Source: JAQBQB01 sp963757185 (GTDB taxonomy: Bacteria; Gemmatimonadota; Gemmatimonadetes; Gemmatimonadales; Gemmatimonadaceae). Taken from it: a stretch of DNA of 64,000 nucleotides. The notes beneath the pieces are model-generated. The model was not told the DNA's origin and searched no databases. It saw nothing but the letters and a program-made list of their open reading frames with translations. The stretch's first letter is position 1. The number at the start of each line of letters is the position of its first letter. The stretch covers positions 806,001 through 870,000 of the forward strand of contig CAVWQI010000002.1 of the NCBI GenBank assembly GCA_963757185.1, given 5' to 3'. A program made the position numbers and the translations under genes. Below are positions 25,178 through 34,092 of the stretch, piece after piece.

Positions 25178-25537
25178 TCACTCGTCACGGACGAGCGCGA
25201 GGATCGCCGCCTGCGGGACGACGAGATATCGTTCGCCCTCGAAGGTGATCTCGACCGCCGCCTTGCGGAAAAAGAGCGCGTAGTCGCCGGTGCGGGCTTG
25301 CATCGGCACGAACCGCGTCGCGCGCTCGCCCGCATGCCACGGCTCGTCGGAAAACGAGTCGGGGCTCGGCATCGGCAGACCCGGGCCGGTCGCGACGATC
25401 TTGCCGCCCTGCACGGCTTGATTGTCGATCGCGGTCGGCGGCAGATACAATCCGACGGTCGTGCGTTCCTCACCCTCCTCGACGCGCACGAGAACGCGGT
25501 CGCCGACGACGATGAGCTCTTTGTCTCGCTTGATCAT
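25178..25537 (-). CDS. GroES-like co-chaperonin-fold protein without GroEL partner
   Basis: 119 residues from ATG 25535-25537, chosen because AGGAG sits seven bases upstream; the longer frame to 25573 is rejected. The chaperonin-10 pattern is present: VVGDRVLVRVEE, a mobile-loop-like TTVGLYLPPTAID, GKIVATGPG, and the closing GDYALFFRKAAVEITFEGERYLVV. Between the roof and final strands there is an insertion of about 20 residues (PMPSPDSFSDEPWHAGERAT). No groL lies nearby, so this is an accessory paralogue; its client is unknown. Confidence 0.85.
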   Translation of the reverse strand: MIKRDKELIVVGDRVLVRVEEGEERTTVGLYLPPTAIDNQAVQGGKIVATGPGLPMPSPDSFSDEPWHAGERATRFVPMQARTGDYALFFRKAAVEITFEGERYLVVPQAAILALVRDE

Positions 25538-25579
25538 GGGTCGCTCCTGACGCAAGTACTTTGGCCGATCCAAGGAAAG

Positions 25580-26923
25580 CTACTCGGCGGGAACAAGGGC
25601 GGTGGGACGGGGGCGGGTGAGCCGGAAAACGGGGTAGCTCACGACAAGAATCCCCAGCGCAAACAGGCTGTTTCGACGGTCCGCGATGACGGCGCTCGCC
25701 AAGAACGCCAGCGACCCGAGCAGAACGAGGACGGTCGTCCACGGATACCCGAACGTGCGGTAGGGTCGCGCGCGATTCGGCTCGCGCAGCCGCAGGCGGA
25801 TCAGTCCCAGAAATGACGTCGCGTAGTTGGCGACGAAGAAGAACGCGGCGATCGCGATCATCGTCTCGAACGTCCCCGTCGCCAGAAACGCGATGGTCAC
25901 GAGGCCAGTCGCGGCCAGCGACACGATCGGCGTTCCCCGACGACTGACCCTCGCCGCGACGGGAATGCCGACACCGTCGCGACTCATCGAGAAGAGCGTG
26001 CGCGAGGCCATCAGGATGCACGCATTCACGGCGCTCGGCAGCGAGAGAACGACGAGCACCTCGACGATGCGCTCCCCGGCCGTGCCGAAGATCGCGTTCG
26101 CGACGGTACCCGCCGCGAGCTTCGAGCCGGCGAGCGCCGACAGGGGCACGGCATGGAGAAACGCGACGTTGATGAGCAGGTAGATCGCAGCGACGCCGGC
26201 GAGACCGTAGAACATCGATCGCGGAATCTGCTTCGCCGGATCGTTCAGCTCCTCGGAGAAGTAGATCGGCCCGGTCCATCCGTCGTACGCGTAAATCACG
26301 GACTGCGCGGCGAGCAGGAAGCCGGCGAATCCCACGACCGCGCCGGCCGACGCGGGAGCAGCCGGCGCGCCGACGGAAGCCGCGCGTCCAGCAAACGCGA
26401 AGCACGCGATGACGAGACCGATCAGAACGACGGATTTCAGCAAGCTCGTGACCTGCTGCGCGCGATCACCGCGCTTCGTTCCGCCGAACAGCAAGATCGT
26501 GAACGCCGCCACGACGAGCATCGCCACCGCGGATACGCCGGATGCCGCTCCGGCGAGTTTCACCGCCGACTCGCCCATCACCCAGGCGATCGCCGCCGTC
26601 GATGCGGACGTCGAGATCCAGTCCATCCATCCGACGACGAACCCGACATAGTCGCCAAAGATGTCGTGCGCGAACACGTACTGACCGCCGCTCCGCGGCA
26701 TCATCGTCCCGAGCTCGGAGAGCGCGTTCGCACCCAAGAGCGCGTACAAGCCGCCGATCACCCAAATGCCGATGAAGCCAAGCGCGCTCGGCAAATATCC
26801 GGCGATCTCACCCGGTGTGCGGAGGATGCCGGCGCCGATCGTGTTTCCAATCGTCACGGCCAGACCGAAGGTCAGGCCGAGCATCTGAACGAGGGACTGT
26901 CTGGACCGGCCGGGTTCGCTCAC
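25580..26923 (-). CDS. APC-superfamily amino acid permease
   Basis: 447 residues with about 12 hydrophobic helices. The first helix carries the substrate-binding break GNTIGAGIL (about 26-34), the family hallmark. GANALSELGTMMPRSGGQYVF (about 66-85) and YAYDGWTGPIYFSEE are other conserved APC features. It should exchange or co-transport amino acids or related amines across the inner membrane; substrate not determinable. A large Arg-rich loop precedes the last two helices. The gene begins upstream of a 240-base gap holding the terminator of the next minus-strand gene. Confidence 0.93.
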   Translation of the reverse strand: MSEPGRSRQSLVQMLGLTFGLAVTIGNTIGAGILRTPGEIAGYLPSALGFIGIWVIGGLYALLGANALSELGTMMPRSGGQYVFAHDIFGDYVGFVVGWMDWISTSASTAAIAWVMGESAVKLAGAASGVSAVAMLVVAAFTILLFGGTKRGDRAQQVTSLLKSVVLIGLVIACFAFAGRAASVGAPAAPASAGAVVGFAGFLLAAQSVIYAYDGWTGPIYFSEELNDPAKQIPRSMFYGLAGVAAIYLLINVAFLHAVPLSALAGSKLAAGTVANAIFGTAGERIVEVLVVLSLPSAVNACILMASRTLFSMSRDGVGIPVAARVSRRGTPIVSLAATGLVTIAFLATGTFETMIAIAAFFFVANYATSFLGLIRLRLREPNRARPYRTFGYPWTTVLVLLGSLAFLASAVIADRRNSLFALGILVVSYPVFRLTRPRPTALVPAE

Positions 26924-26981
26924 GGCGCAAACAATCGCTCTCGGTGCGTGCCCGGGCTAGAGCGCTCGAGCCCACTGGCCC

Positions 26982-27034
26982 AAAAAAGATCAGCGGGATG
27001 GAAGCCGTCGAATGCCCGGCGCCACCCCGCTGAT
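26982..27034 (-). terminator. intrinsic terminator of the lipoprotein gene at 27165
   Basis: Stem 26989-27001 with 27022-27034 (12 of 13 paired, atcagcggg/cccgctgat), followed on the minus strand by TTTTTT (complement of 26982-26987). It lies about 130 bases past the lipoprotein stop and before the permease start, so the permease has its own promoter. The rest of 26924-27164 shows no gene. Confidence 0.8.
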
Positions 27035-27164
27035 TGTGCTTTCGGAGATCAGGCCGACCCCCACCCGAGTCAACGCAACCTCAACGAAAGCGAACGGCAA
27101 ATTGTCCAGCGATGATCAGTACAACTGCTAAGACACGTGCGTTGGGGTCACCCCGCGTAAAGAA

Positions 27165-28085
27165 TTACTGACAACTGAGACGGCCGAACGGGAGCGGCAG
27201 GGTGCAGTTCTGGGTAGTGCCGTCCTCGGTGATGACGACCTTCGCCGTTGCCGACCCGTCGTACGTGATGACTTCACGGCGCGAGGAGGTCGCCGGCGAC
27301 TGACCGGACAGCGTCACCGTCACCTTCATCGAGCGAATGATCGTTCCTGCAGTCGGATACGGCGGATGACTCGTCGCCGCTGAGCCAACGGGAATCAGCA
27401 CGCCGGTGATCGTGTCTCCCGCCGAGCGCTGCGCGGTGAACGCGCCCATCGACGACGTCCCGGTCGTATTCTCCGACCCGGCGGACGCGCCGTCGATCGC
27501 GCGCTGCGTGCTTCCCTGTGCAAGACCGCTGACCTTCTGACTGCTCGATTCGTTGACGTCGGTCGTGCCGTTATCGTGGCGCGTGACTGTTCCGGTAACG
27601 GACACCGTGCTCACGATCGTGTTGGTCGTGTTGTCGATCTTCGATTGCGGATTCCCGCTGGCGTCCGTGTACTGGAACGTGTGCGTAATCGTCAGGCCTC
27701 CGCGCGTTTGCTTTCCGCACGTGACCAGATTCGTGCTGCTCGAGAACGCGCATGATCCGTCGTGGAAGAAATCGAGGAGGCCGAGCCCGAGGAACGGCCC
27801 GCCGAGTCCACCCATGAAGCCGATGCCGAAGCCCGGGCCGTGGCCGAACGACCAGCGACCGCCGGAACCACCCGGACCTCGCCCGTCGAAGAGAGGCTGG
27901 AACGCGCCGTCGGTCGCGGACGCGGCGAAGCTGCTGTTCAGGTCGGAGAAGCCAGCTGGCATCGTCGTGAATGCCGACGATGCGTCCAGCAGCACGGAGC
28001 TTCCGCTCGGTCCACTGGATTCGCTACACGACGCAGCAACGACCGCGCTAACGGCGGCGCAGGTAAGTGTGACAAATTTTTTCAT
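27165..28085 (-). CDS. lipoprotein with Gly/Phe-rich segment, unknown family
   Basis: 306 residues from ATG 28083-28085 (MKKFVTLTCAAVSAVVAASC); the lipobox Cys is about 20. A second in-frame start eight codons earlier lacks any advantage. After a Ser/Gly linker comes a Gly/Phe-rich stretch (GFGIGFMGGLGGPFLGLG, about 90-110) that looks sticky or unstructured. The rest is a Thr/Ser-rich beta domain with two Cys (CAFSSSTNLVTC, about 116-127) and closing Cys residues (NCTLPLPFGRLSC). It is a typical surface lipoprotein layout; no enzymatic motif. It is next to the ECF sigma gene but separated by about 130 bases. Confidence 0.72.
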   Translation of the reverse strand: MKKFVTLTCAAVSAVVAASCSESSGPSGSSVLLDASSAFTTMPAGFSDLNSSFAASATDGAFQPLFDGRGPGGSGGRWSFGHGPGFGIGFMGGLGGPFLGLGLLDFFHDGSCAFSSSTNLVTCGKQTRGGLTITHTFQYTDASGNPQSKIDNTTNTIVSTVSVTGTVTRHDNGTTDVNESSSQKVSGLAQGSTQRAIDGASAGSENTTGTSSMGAFTAQRSAGDTITGVLIPVGSAATSHPPYPTAGTIIRSMKVTVTLSGQSPATSSRREVITYDGSATAKVVITEDGTTQNCTLPLPFGRLSCQ

Positions 28086-28214
28086 GTCTCGGGTCCTGTT
28101 CGAGTCCAAAAGCAGACACGTGGCTCATCGGCCACCCTGAGTTTGTCGTCGGGACCAGCGCGGCGTTAACAAAAAAAACCAAATTCGCCCCACCCGAACC
28201 GCCGCAAACCGCAG

Positions 28215-28766
28215 TTACATCGCGGTCGTCGCCGGCAACCACGCCGCGAGGCGCGTGCGCAGATGCTTCAGCGCTTTCCCCATCTGAGACTCGACGGTTT
28301 TTATGGAAATGCCGAGCGTTTCGGCGATCTCCGCGTAGCGCAGTCCCTGCTCTCGGCTCAGGCGAAACACTTCGCGGCACGCGGGCGGGAGCTCGGCCAC
28401 GGCGGCCGTGATCGCGTCGCGAAGCTCCGCCGCGACGAGCCCCGACGCGCCCGCGGCGGCGACGCTTTCCTCGCCCACCAAATGAGGCTCGGCGCGCTTT
28501 TGGACGTTGGCGTGCCGGATCTGATTCAGCGCGCGGTTCCGCGTGGAGCGAACGAGGTAGGCTCGCAGCGATTCCTGGATGGTCACCGCGGTGCGCCGGC
28601 GCCATAGCTCGAGCATCACCTCCTGGACCACGTCCTCGCTGGCGCTCCGGTCGTGGAGGAGGCTCTGAGCGAGAATGACGAGGGCCGGATAGTGCGCTCG
28701 AAAAACCTCATCGAAGGCCGCCTGGTCGCCGTTCTTCAGGCGGTCGAGTAACGCTCGATCATCCAT
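28215..28766 (-). CDS. ECF RNA polymerase sigma factor of FecI/Bacteroidetes type
   Basis: 183 residues. Region 2 reads FDEVFRAHYPALVILAQSLL through SASEDVVQEVMLELWRRR (about 19-60). Region 4 ends with LPPACREVFRLSREQGLRYAEIAETLGISIKTVESQMGKAL (about 125-165), a clear helix-turn-helix. The ECF type that pairs with a FecR anti-sigma and a TonB receptor carrying an STN domain has this form. Here the fecR and receptor genes are divergent from it across 157 bases instead of lying downstream. It should redirect polymerase to receptor-linked promoters when the ligand is present. Confidence 0.95.
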   Translation of the reverse strand: MDDRALLDRLKNGDQAAFDEVFRAHYPALVILAQSLLHDRSASEDVVQEVMLELWRRRTAVTIQESLRAYLVRSTRNRALNQIRHANVQKRAEPHLVGEESVAAAGASGLVAAELRDAITAAVAELPPACREVFRLSREQGLRYAEIAETLGISIKTVESQMGKALKHLRTRLAAWLPATTAM

Positions 28767-28923
28767 GCCGGTGCGGGGTCCACGCGCCTCTCCGGGGCGA
28801 CCTTACCGATCCGGCGGTTGTCCCGCGGCGTGGGGGTTCCGTATACTCCCGGCTCTGTGGAACGGTCGTGATCGAGGCCATGATTCGCATAAGGGTATAC
28901 GTTCTCCGACGTGTCGAAAGGGC

Positions 28924-29997
28924 ATGACCGACGACGCTCCCCGCCCGTCCGGCCCGCCCGATTTCGTCCCGGACTGGGACACGCTCGGTCGTTTCGTCGC
29001 CGGTGAGAGCTCGGCGGACGAAATGTCGCAGGTCGGCAAGTGGCTCGACGCCAACCCGGCCGAGCGCGCACTGCTCGAGCGGCTGACCGAGGTCACCGCG
29101 GCGGCACCCGTCGCGGGAATCGACGTCGAGGCCGCGCTGTCGAGAGTGCATGCTCGAATGGAAGAGCGGACACCCGCCTTGTCGCCGGCCTTGTCGCCGG
29201 CCTCGGCGCGTGCCGAGCGCCGCTGGCAGCCTCTGGCGTTCGTAAGTCTCCTGGCGGCGGCGGCAGTCGTGGCTCTGATTGTACGCCGTCAGGCGGGATC
29301 ACCGGCCGGGGCGGTGACGATGGTGGCGTCGCAAACTTTTTCGACGACCGTCGGCAAGCGGGATTCGATCACCCTGTCGGACGGGTCGCGCGTGGTTCTT
29401 GGACCGGACAGCCGTCTGACCGTCCCGTCGGGGTTTGGCTCCGGCTCCCGCGCCGTCGAGCTCCATGGTGACGCGTATTTCGACGTCCGCCACAACGCGG
29501 CCAGTCCGTTCGCGGTGCGTGTCGGCTCGGCGCTGATCCAGGACGTCGGTACGACGTTCATGGTCGAGAGCGACGACGCCAACGCGACAGTCGTGACGGT
29601 GGTAACTGGTAGCGTGCGGCTTCGCGCCGCTGACTCTTCGTCGGGCACGGGCGTCCTTCTTGCTGCCGGCGAGCGTGGATCAATCGACGACGCGGGGCGT
29701 ACCAGCACGGAGCGCGCGTCCTACCCCGATGACGACGTGGCCTGGACGACCGGCAGGCTCGTCTTCCGCGACGCACCGATGTCTCGCGTGGCGGCCGAAA
29801 TTCACCGGTGGTATGGCGTTCGCTTGCACTTGGATCCCGCGCTGTCGTCGCAGCACTTCGGAAACACGTTTTACACGAACGAACCTGTCGATCAGGTACT
29901 TCATGTGATCGAGCTTTCTCTGGGAGTGAAAATCGAGCGACAGGGTGATTCGGCGGTCGTCGTGACCGGGCGGAGTGCCACACCACCGACCCGGTGA
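28924..29997 (+). CDS. FecR-type transmembrane anti-sigma factor
   Basis: 357 residues from ATG 28924 (AAAGGG just upstream). A cytoplasmic N-terminal sigma-binding part (GRFVAGESSADEMSQVGKWLDANP, about 22-46) is followed by one membrane helix (about 102-120, AFVSLLAAAAVVALIV). The periplasmic FecR domain begins ITLSDGSRVVLGPDSRLTVP, and a C-terminal DUF4974-like/STN-binding domain follows (FRDAPMSRVAAEIHRWYGV). It relays ligand binding by the next gene's receptor to the divergent sigma factor. Its stop overlaps the receptor start (GTGA). A 12-base tandem repeat (LSPALSPA in protein) marks the linker. Confidence 0.93.
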   Translation: MTDDAPRPSGPPDFVPDWDTLGRFVAGESSADEMSQVGKWLDANPAERALLERLTEVTAAAPVAGIDVEAALSRVHARMEERTPALSPALSPASARAERRWQPLAFVSLLAAAAVVALIVRRQAGSPAGAVTMVASQTFSTTVGKRDSITLSDGSRVVLGPDSRLTVPSGFGSGSRAVELHGDAYFDVRHNAASPFAVRVGSALIQDVGTTFMVESDDANATVVTVVTGSVRLRAADSSSGTGVLLAAGERGSIDDAGRTSTERASYPDDDVAWTTGRLVFRDAPMSRVAAEIHRWYGVRLHLDPALSSQHFGNTFYTNEPVDQVLHVIELSLGVKIERQGDSAVVVTGRSATPPTR

Positions 29998-32519
29998 GAT
30001 CGATGCTCGGGCGAGCGTGCAACGTGGGCGCGAGCGCTGTAATGGTGCTCGCGCTTTCGCGTGCCTTGCCGGCTCAACCGCACGTCTGCTCGACGTCGGC
30101 TGTCGATTCCAGCTCGAATGGTGAGGCCGCGTGGTCGCCGCCGCTCGACCGGTCGATCACGGTGCGGGCCACAAATCTTTCCTTGCGCGACGCTCTCGAC
30201 CGCGTGGCGACGGCCGCGCGAATTCGGCTTTCCTACAGCGCCGAGCAGGTGCCGCTCGACCGCGCGGTGTGCGTCTCCGCGGACGCGTCGCCGGCTGGGC
30301 GCGTCCTCGCCGACCTGCTGACCGGGACCAACGTCGCGGCTGTCGTCGTGGGGTCCGACCAGGTCGTGCTCACCCCGCGTCCGCGCTCCACGCGTGCCGA
30401 AGGTCCGGCCATGGCGCCAACGGTCGGCGTGCTCGATCGGGTGGTCGTGACGGGAACGGCGAGCGGCGCCCCCGCGAAGGAGCTGTCCGTTGGTCTCGAC
30501 GTGCTCAACGGACGGACGCTCGCGAGAGACAATACCAACACCATCTCGGACGCGCTCGACTCGTACGTGCCCGGTGTATGGTCGTGGGCGCAGTCCCCCT
30601 CGAACATGCTCAGCTCGTACGCGAGCATCAGAGGCGCGAGCTCATTCGGACTGAGCTATCCCAAGATCTACATCGACGGTATCGAAGTCGCGAACCCGCT
30701 GCTGCTGAGTCGCTTCAGTCCCGGGGCGATCGATCACATCGAGGTGATTCGCGGCCCGCAGGGCGCCGCGTTGTACGGCGCTGACGCGATCAGCGGCGTG
30801 GTGAACATCGTGACGCGCCACGACGGCGCGAACGGAGACGGTCCGCAGGCTGCCATTCGCTCCAGTGCCGGCGTGTCTCAGAGCGAATTCACGAAGAACG
30901 TTGTCACGCAGGATCACGCGTTCTCTTTGGTCACGGGCACGAGCACGCGGTCGATGGACCTGAACGTGAGTGGCTCGACGATGGGCGCCTTCGTGCCCAA
31001 CGGGTACAGCCGGGACATCATGGCATCGGGCGGCGGACGGATCGTGGGGAACACGGGAAGTTTGACGACCACTGCGCGGCTGTTCTTCGAGCAAGCCGGC
31101 GTCCCGTCGAGTCCTCTCATCCAGACCCCGTCGTCGTCGTCCGGCGGTCCGCCGACCCCGTCGACGCAGAGCGGTTCACCGCAGACGGTCACCGAGTACA
31201 CCCTCGGCGCCACGGCGATGCGCGCGCCCGGTTCGGCGTGGGTCGACTCGTTCGTCGTCGGCGTCGACGGATATCGCCTCGCGAACGTGCAGACGAACTA
31301 CACGCCCGTGCCGAGCATCGTCGATTCGGCGCTGCGCGCCGCGCAGGGCGGCGCCGATCGCGCGACGCTTCGCGCGAGCCGCGTTTTCCATTTCAACGCC
31401 GATGATCCGACGCGCGGATCGATCACGCTGTCGGCGGAGCACGCGACGCTGCGCGCGTCGACGATGATGTCGTCGGCGTTCGTGTCCGGGTCCGGAAACC
31501 GTGGTCCTGGCAGCGGAGGCCCGGGCAGCCAAGACAGTCGGGAAGATCTGCTGACGCCACTCGTCACGTGGCAGAACAGCACCGGCGTGACCGCGCAGAC
31601 CAACGCGGCGATCGACAACGCGCTGTTCTTCACGAGCGGCGTGCGTCTCGAGGAGGACAGCCGTCTGGCGCCCGGCCATCGTCTCGTCACGCTTCCGATG
31701 CTCGGCGTAGCTGGTGTCGACGACATCGGCCCATTCACGATGAAGCTGCGCGCCGCGTACGGACGCGGGATCCGCCCGCCGAGCACGACGCAACGTTGGC
31801 AGCTGTGGCAGCCGCAGACCGCGGCGCAGGCGGCTCTCGGACCGGAAGTACAGTCGGGCACGGAGATCGGCTTGGACGTGACGCTCCGCCAGATGCTCAC
31901 CGTGCAGCTCACCCGATTCGACCAGCGGGCATCCGGGCTCATCCAGCAAGTGCCGTTCGCGTCGGACAGCGCGTTGACCGGGCGACGAATGCAGTACATC
32001 GCGCAGAACGTCGGCGAGATCTCGAACGCCGGTTGGGAGCTCGGGGCTACGAGCACGTTGTCGCGCGTCACCATGAATGCGTCGTTCGCGGCGGTGGACA
32101 GCCGAGTCCGGAAACTGGCGCCGGGATACATCGGTGACCTCGCCACGGGCGACCGGATGCTGCAAGTCCCGGCGATCACGGCGAGCTTCGGCGCGACGTG
32201 GACGGGCGACGCCTGGTCGGCATCGATGGGTGGAACGCGCGCGTTCAACTGGGTCAACTACGACGAAGTGGCGCTCGCGCAGACCTGGTTGTCCGGAACG
32301 GAATCGGTGCACCAGATGGTGGGGCCGGAGCTCCGGAACTTCTGGCGGAAATACACCGGCGGCCTGCACCTGCGCGCGAACGTGTCGCACGACATTCGGC
32401 GCGACTTCGCCGTCGAGTTGTCGGGCGACAATCTCCTGAACTACCAGAGCGGCGAGCCGGACAACATCACGATCATCCCGGGCCGGACGATCATGACCGG
32501 AGTTCGCGTTAAGTTCTAG
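29994..32519 (+). CDS. FecA-type TonB-dependent receptor with STN signalling domain
   Basis: 841 residues; GTG 29994 overlaps the fecR stop, and ATG 30003 is the alternative. A signal peptide is followed by an STN (secretin/TonB short N-terminal) domain, about 45-125 (SITVRATNLSLRDALDRVA). The plug domain (about 145-290) has IDHIEVIRGPQGAALYGADA and GVVNIVTR. A 22-strand-like barrel ends in VRVKF with the terminal Phe expected for outer-membrane insertion. It should take up a siderophore, vitamin or polymer piece and signal through FecR. The Pro/Ser-rich extracellular loop (about 370-400) is long. It is transcribed with fecR and probably also with the mmsA homologue. Confidence 0.92.
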   Translation: MRSMLGRACNVGASAVMVLALSRALPAQPHVCSTSAVDSSSNGEAAWSPPLDRSITVRATNLSLRDALDRVATAARIRLSYSAEQVPLDRAVCVSADASPAGRVLADLLTGTNVAAVVVGSDQVVLTPRPRSTRAEGPAMAPTVGVLDRVVVTGTASGAPAKELSVGLDVLNGRTLARDNTNTISDALDSYVPGVWSWAQSPSNMLSSYASIRGASSFGLSYPKIYIDGIEVANPLLLSRFSPGAIDHIEVIRGPQGAALYGADAISGVVNIVTRHDGANGDGPQAAIRSSAGVSQSEFTKNVVTQDHAFSLVTGTSTRSMDLNVSGSTMGAFVPNGYSRDIMASGGGRIVGNTGSLTTTARLFFEQAGVPSSPLIQTPSSSSGGPPTPSTQSGSPQTVTEYTLGATAMRAPGSAWVDSFVVGVDGYRLANVQTNYTPVPSIVDSALRAAQGGADRATLRASRVFHFNADDPTRGSITLSAEHATLRASTMMSSAFVSGSGNRGPGSGGPGSQDSREDLLTPLVTWQNSTGVTAQTNAAIDNALFFTSGVRLEEDSRLAPGHRLVTLPMLGVAGVDDIGPFTMKLRAAYGRGIRPPSTTQRWQLWQPQTAAQAALGPEVQSGTEIGLDVTLRQMLTVQLTRFDQRASGLIQQVPFASDSALTGRRMQYIAQNVGEISNAGWELGATSTLSRVTMNASFAAVDSRVRKLAPGYIGDLATGDRMLQVPAITASFGATWTGDAWSASMGGTRAFNWVNYDEVALAQTWLSGTESVHQMVGPELRNFWRKYTGGLHLRANVSHDIRRDFAVELSGDNLLNYQSGEPDNITIIPGRTIMTGVRVKF

Positions 32520-32540
32520 CCTCGTGACACCCACGAGGGC

Positions 32541-34082
32541 ATGATGACCGCCACCGCGACGAGGCCTGACGCGGGCCCCGCCCACGAAACCGCGCTCCCC
32601 ACTATCGACCACTGGATCGACGGCGCCGCGAATGCCGGCACCTCCGACCGATTTGGTCTGGTCTACAACCCCGCGCTCGGCACGCCGAGCGCGCGCGTCC
32701 GATTCGCCGCGGCGACGGACGTCGACCGCGCGGTCGAGGCAGCGACGAGAGCGTTCGCCGGCTGGAGCCGGTCTGGCCTCGGCAAGCGTACGACGGTGCT
32801 GTTCAAGTTCCGTGAACTCGTCGAGCGGCACGCCGACGAGCTCACGCGCTGCATCGTGCGGGAACACGGCAAGGTGCTGGCGGACGCGCGCGGCGAGGTG
32901 CAACGCGGGCTCGAGGTCGTGGAGTTCGCGTGCGGCATCCCACATCTCATCAAGGGCGAGTTCTCGGAGAACGTGTCGACGAACGTCGACAGCTACTCCA
33001 TTCGCCAACCGCTGGGCGTCGTCGCGGGCATAACGCCGTTCAACTTCCCTGTGATGGTGCCGATGTGGATGTACCCCGTCGCCATCGCCGCCGGAAATGC
33101 GTTCATCCTCAAGCCGTCGGAGAAGGACCCGTCGGCGTCGATGATGATGGCCGAGCTGTGGCGCGAGGCGGGTCTGCCGGCCGGTGTGTTCAGCGTCGTA
33201 AACGGCGATCAGGCAACCGTCCAACGAATCCTCGAGCATCCCGGCATCGCCGCGGTGAGCTTCGTGGGGTCCACGCCGATCGCGCACCACGTCTACCAGA
33301 CCGCCACCGCGTGCGGGAAGCGGGTGCAGGCGCTCGGCGGGGCGAAGAATCACATGATCGTGCTGCCGGACGCGGACATGGAGCTCGCGGCGGATTCGGC
33401 CGTGAACGCGGCGTTCGGCTCGGCCGGCGAGCGATGCATGGCGATCTCGGTGACTGTCGCGGTGGGCGACGCCGCGGACCGGCTCGTTCCGCTCGTCGCG
33501 CAACGGATGCGCGCGATCAGAGTCGGCGACGGCCTTGATCCGAAGAACGACATGGGACCGCTGGTGACGAAGCAGCACCTGGAGCGGGTGCGCCGGTACG
33601 TTGACGAAGGCGTAGCCGCGGGCGCGTCGCTGGTCGCCGACGGGCGCGAGACCGCGCCCGACGACGGCGGGTTTTTTCTCGGTCCGTGTTTGTTCGATCA
33701 CGTCCGATCGGAAATGTCGATCTACCGCGACGAGATTTTCGGACCGGTGCTGTCGGTCGTTCGCGCCGCGTCGTACGACGAGGCGGTTGAATTGGTGAAC
33801 GCGAATCCGTACGCCAACGGCGTCGCGATCTTCACCAACGACGGCGGCGCCGCGCGGCGCTTCCAGACCGAGGTGCAGGTCGGGATGGTCGGGATCAACG
33901 TGCCGATTCCGGTGCCGATGGCCTACTACTCGTTCGGCGGGTGGAAAGCGTCGCTGTTCGGCGACGCGCACGTGCACGGGATGGAAGGGGTGAAGTTCTA
34001 CACGCGCGGAAAAGTCGTGACGGCGCGGTGGCCGGATCCGAGTTTGCGGGGGAAGAACCTCGGGTTTCCGACAACGAGCTGA
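32541..34082 (+). CDS. mmsA: CoA-acylating methylmalonate-semialdehyde dehydrogenase
   Basis: 513 residues. It oxidises methylmalonate semialdehyde (valine, thymine or inositol breakdown) to propionyl-CoA. NAD fold: GVVAGITPFNFPVMVPMW and SFVGSTP. Catalytic Cys299 lies in FGSAGERCMA, and the family-typical GAKNHMIVLPDAD replaces the usual E-L-G-G loop. The C-terminal SFGGWKASLFGD is conserved. Start ATG 32541 lies 21 bases past the receptor stop. The N-terminus has about 25 extra residues before THWIDG-like sequence. A periplasmic protein gene follows ten bases downstream, so the three may be one transcript. Confidence 0.93.
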   Translation: MMTATATRPDAGPAHETALPTIDHWIDGAANAGTSDRFGLVYNPALGTPSARVRFAAATDVDRAVEAATRAFAGWSRSGLGKRTTVLFKFRELVERHADELTRCIVREHGKVLADARGEVQRGLEVVEFACGIPHLIKGEFSENVSTNVDSYSIRQPLGVVAGITPFNFPVMVPMWMYPVAIAAGNAFILKPSEKDPSASMMMAELWREAGLPAGVFSVVNGDQATVQRILEHPGIAAVSFVGSTPIAHHVYQTATACGKRVQALGGAKNHMIVLPDADMELAADSAVNAAFGSAGERCMAISVTVAVGDAADRLVPLVAQRMRAIRVGDGLDPKNDMGPLVTKQHLERVRRYVDEGVAAGASLVADGRETAPDDGGFFLGPCLFDHVRSEMSIYRDEIFGPVLSVVRAASYDEAVELVNANPYANGVAIFTNDGGAARRFQTEVQVGMVGINVPIPVPMAYYSFGGWKASLFGDAHVHGMEGVKFYTRGKVVTARWPDPSLRGKNLGFPTTS

Positions 34083-34092
34083 CGAGGCAACG

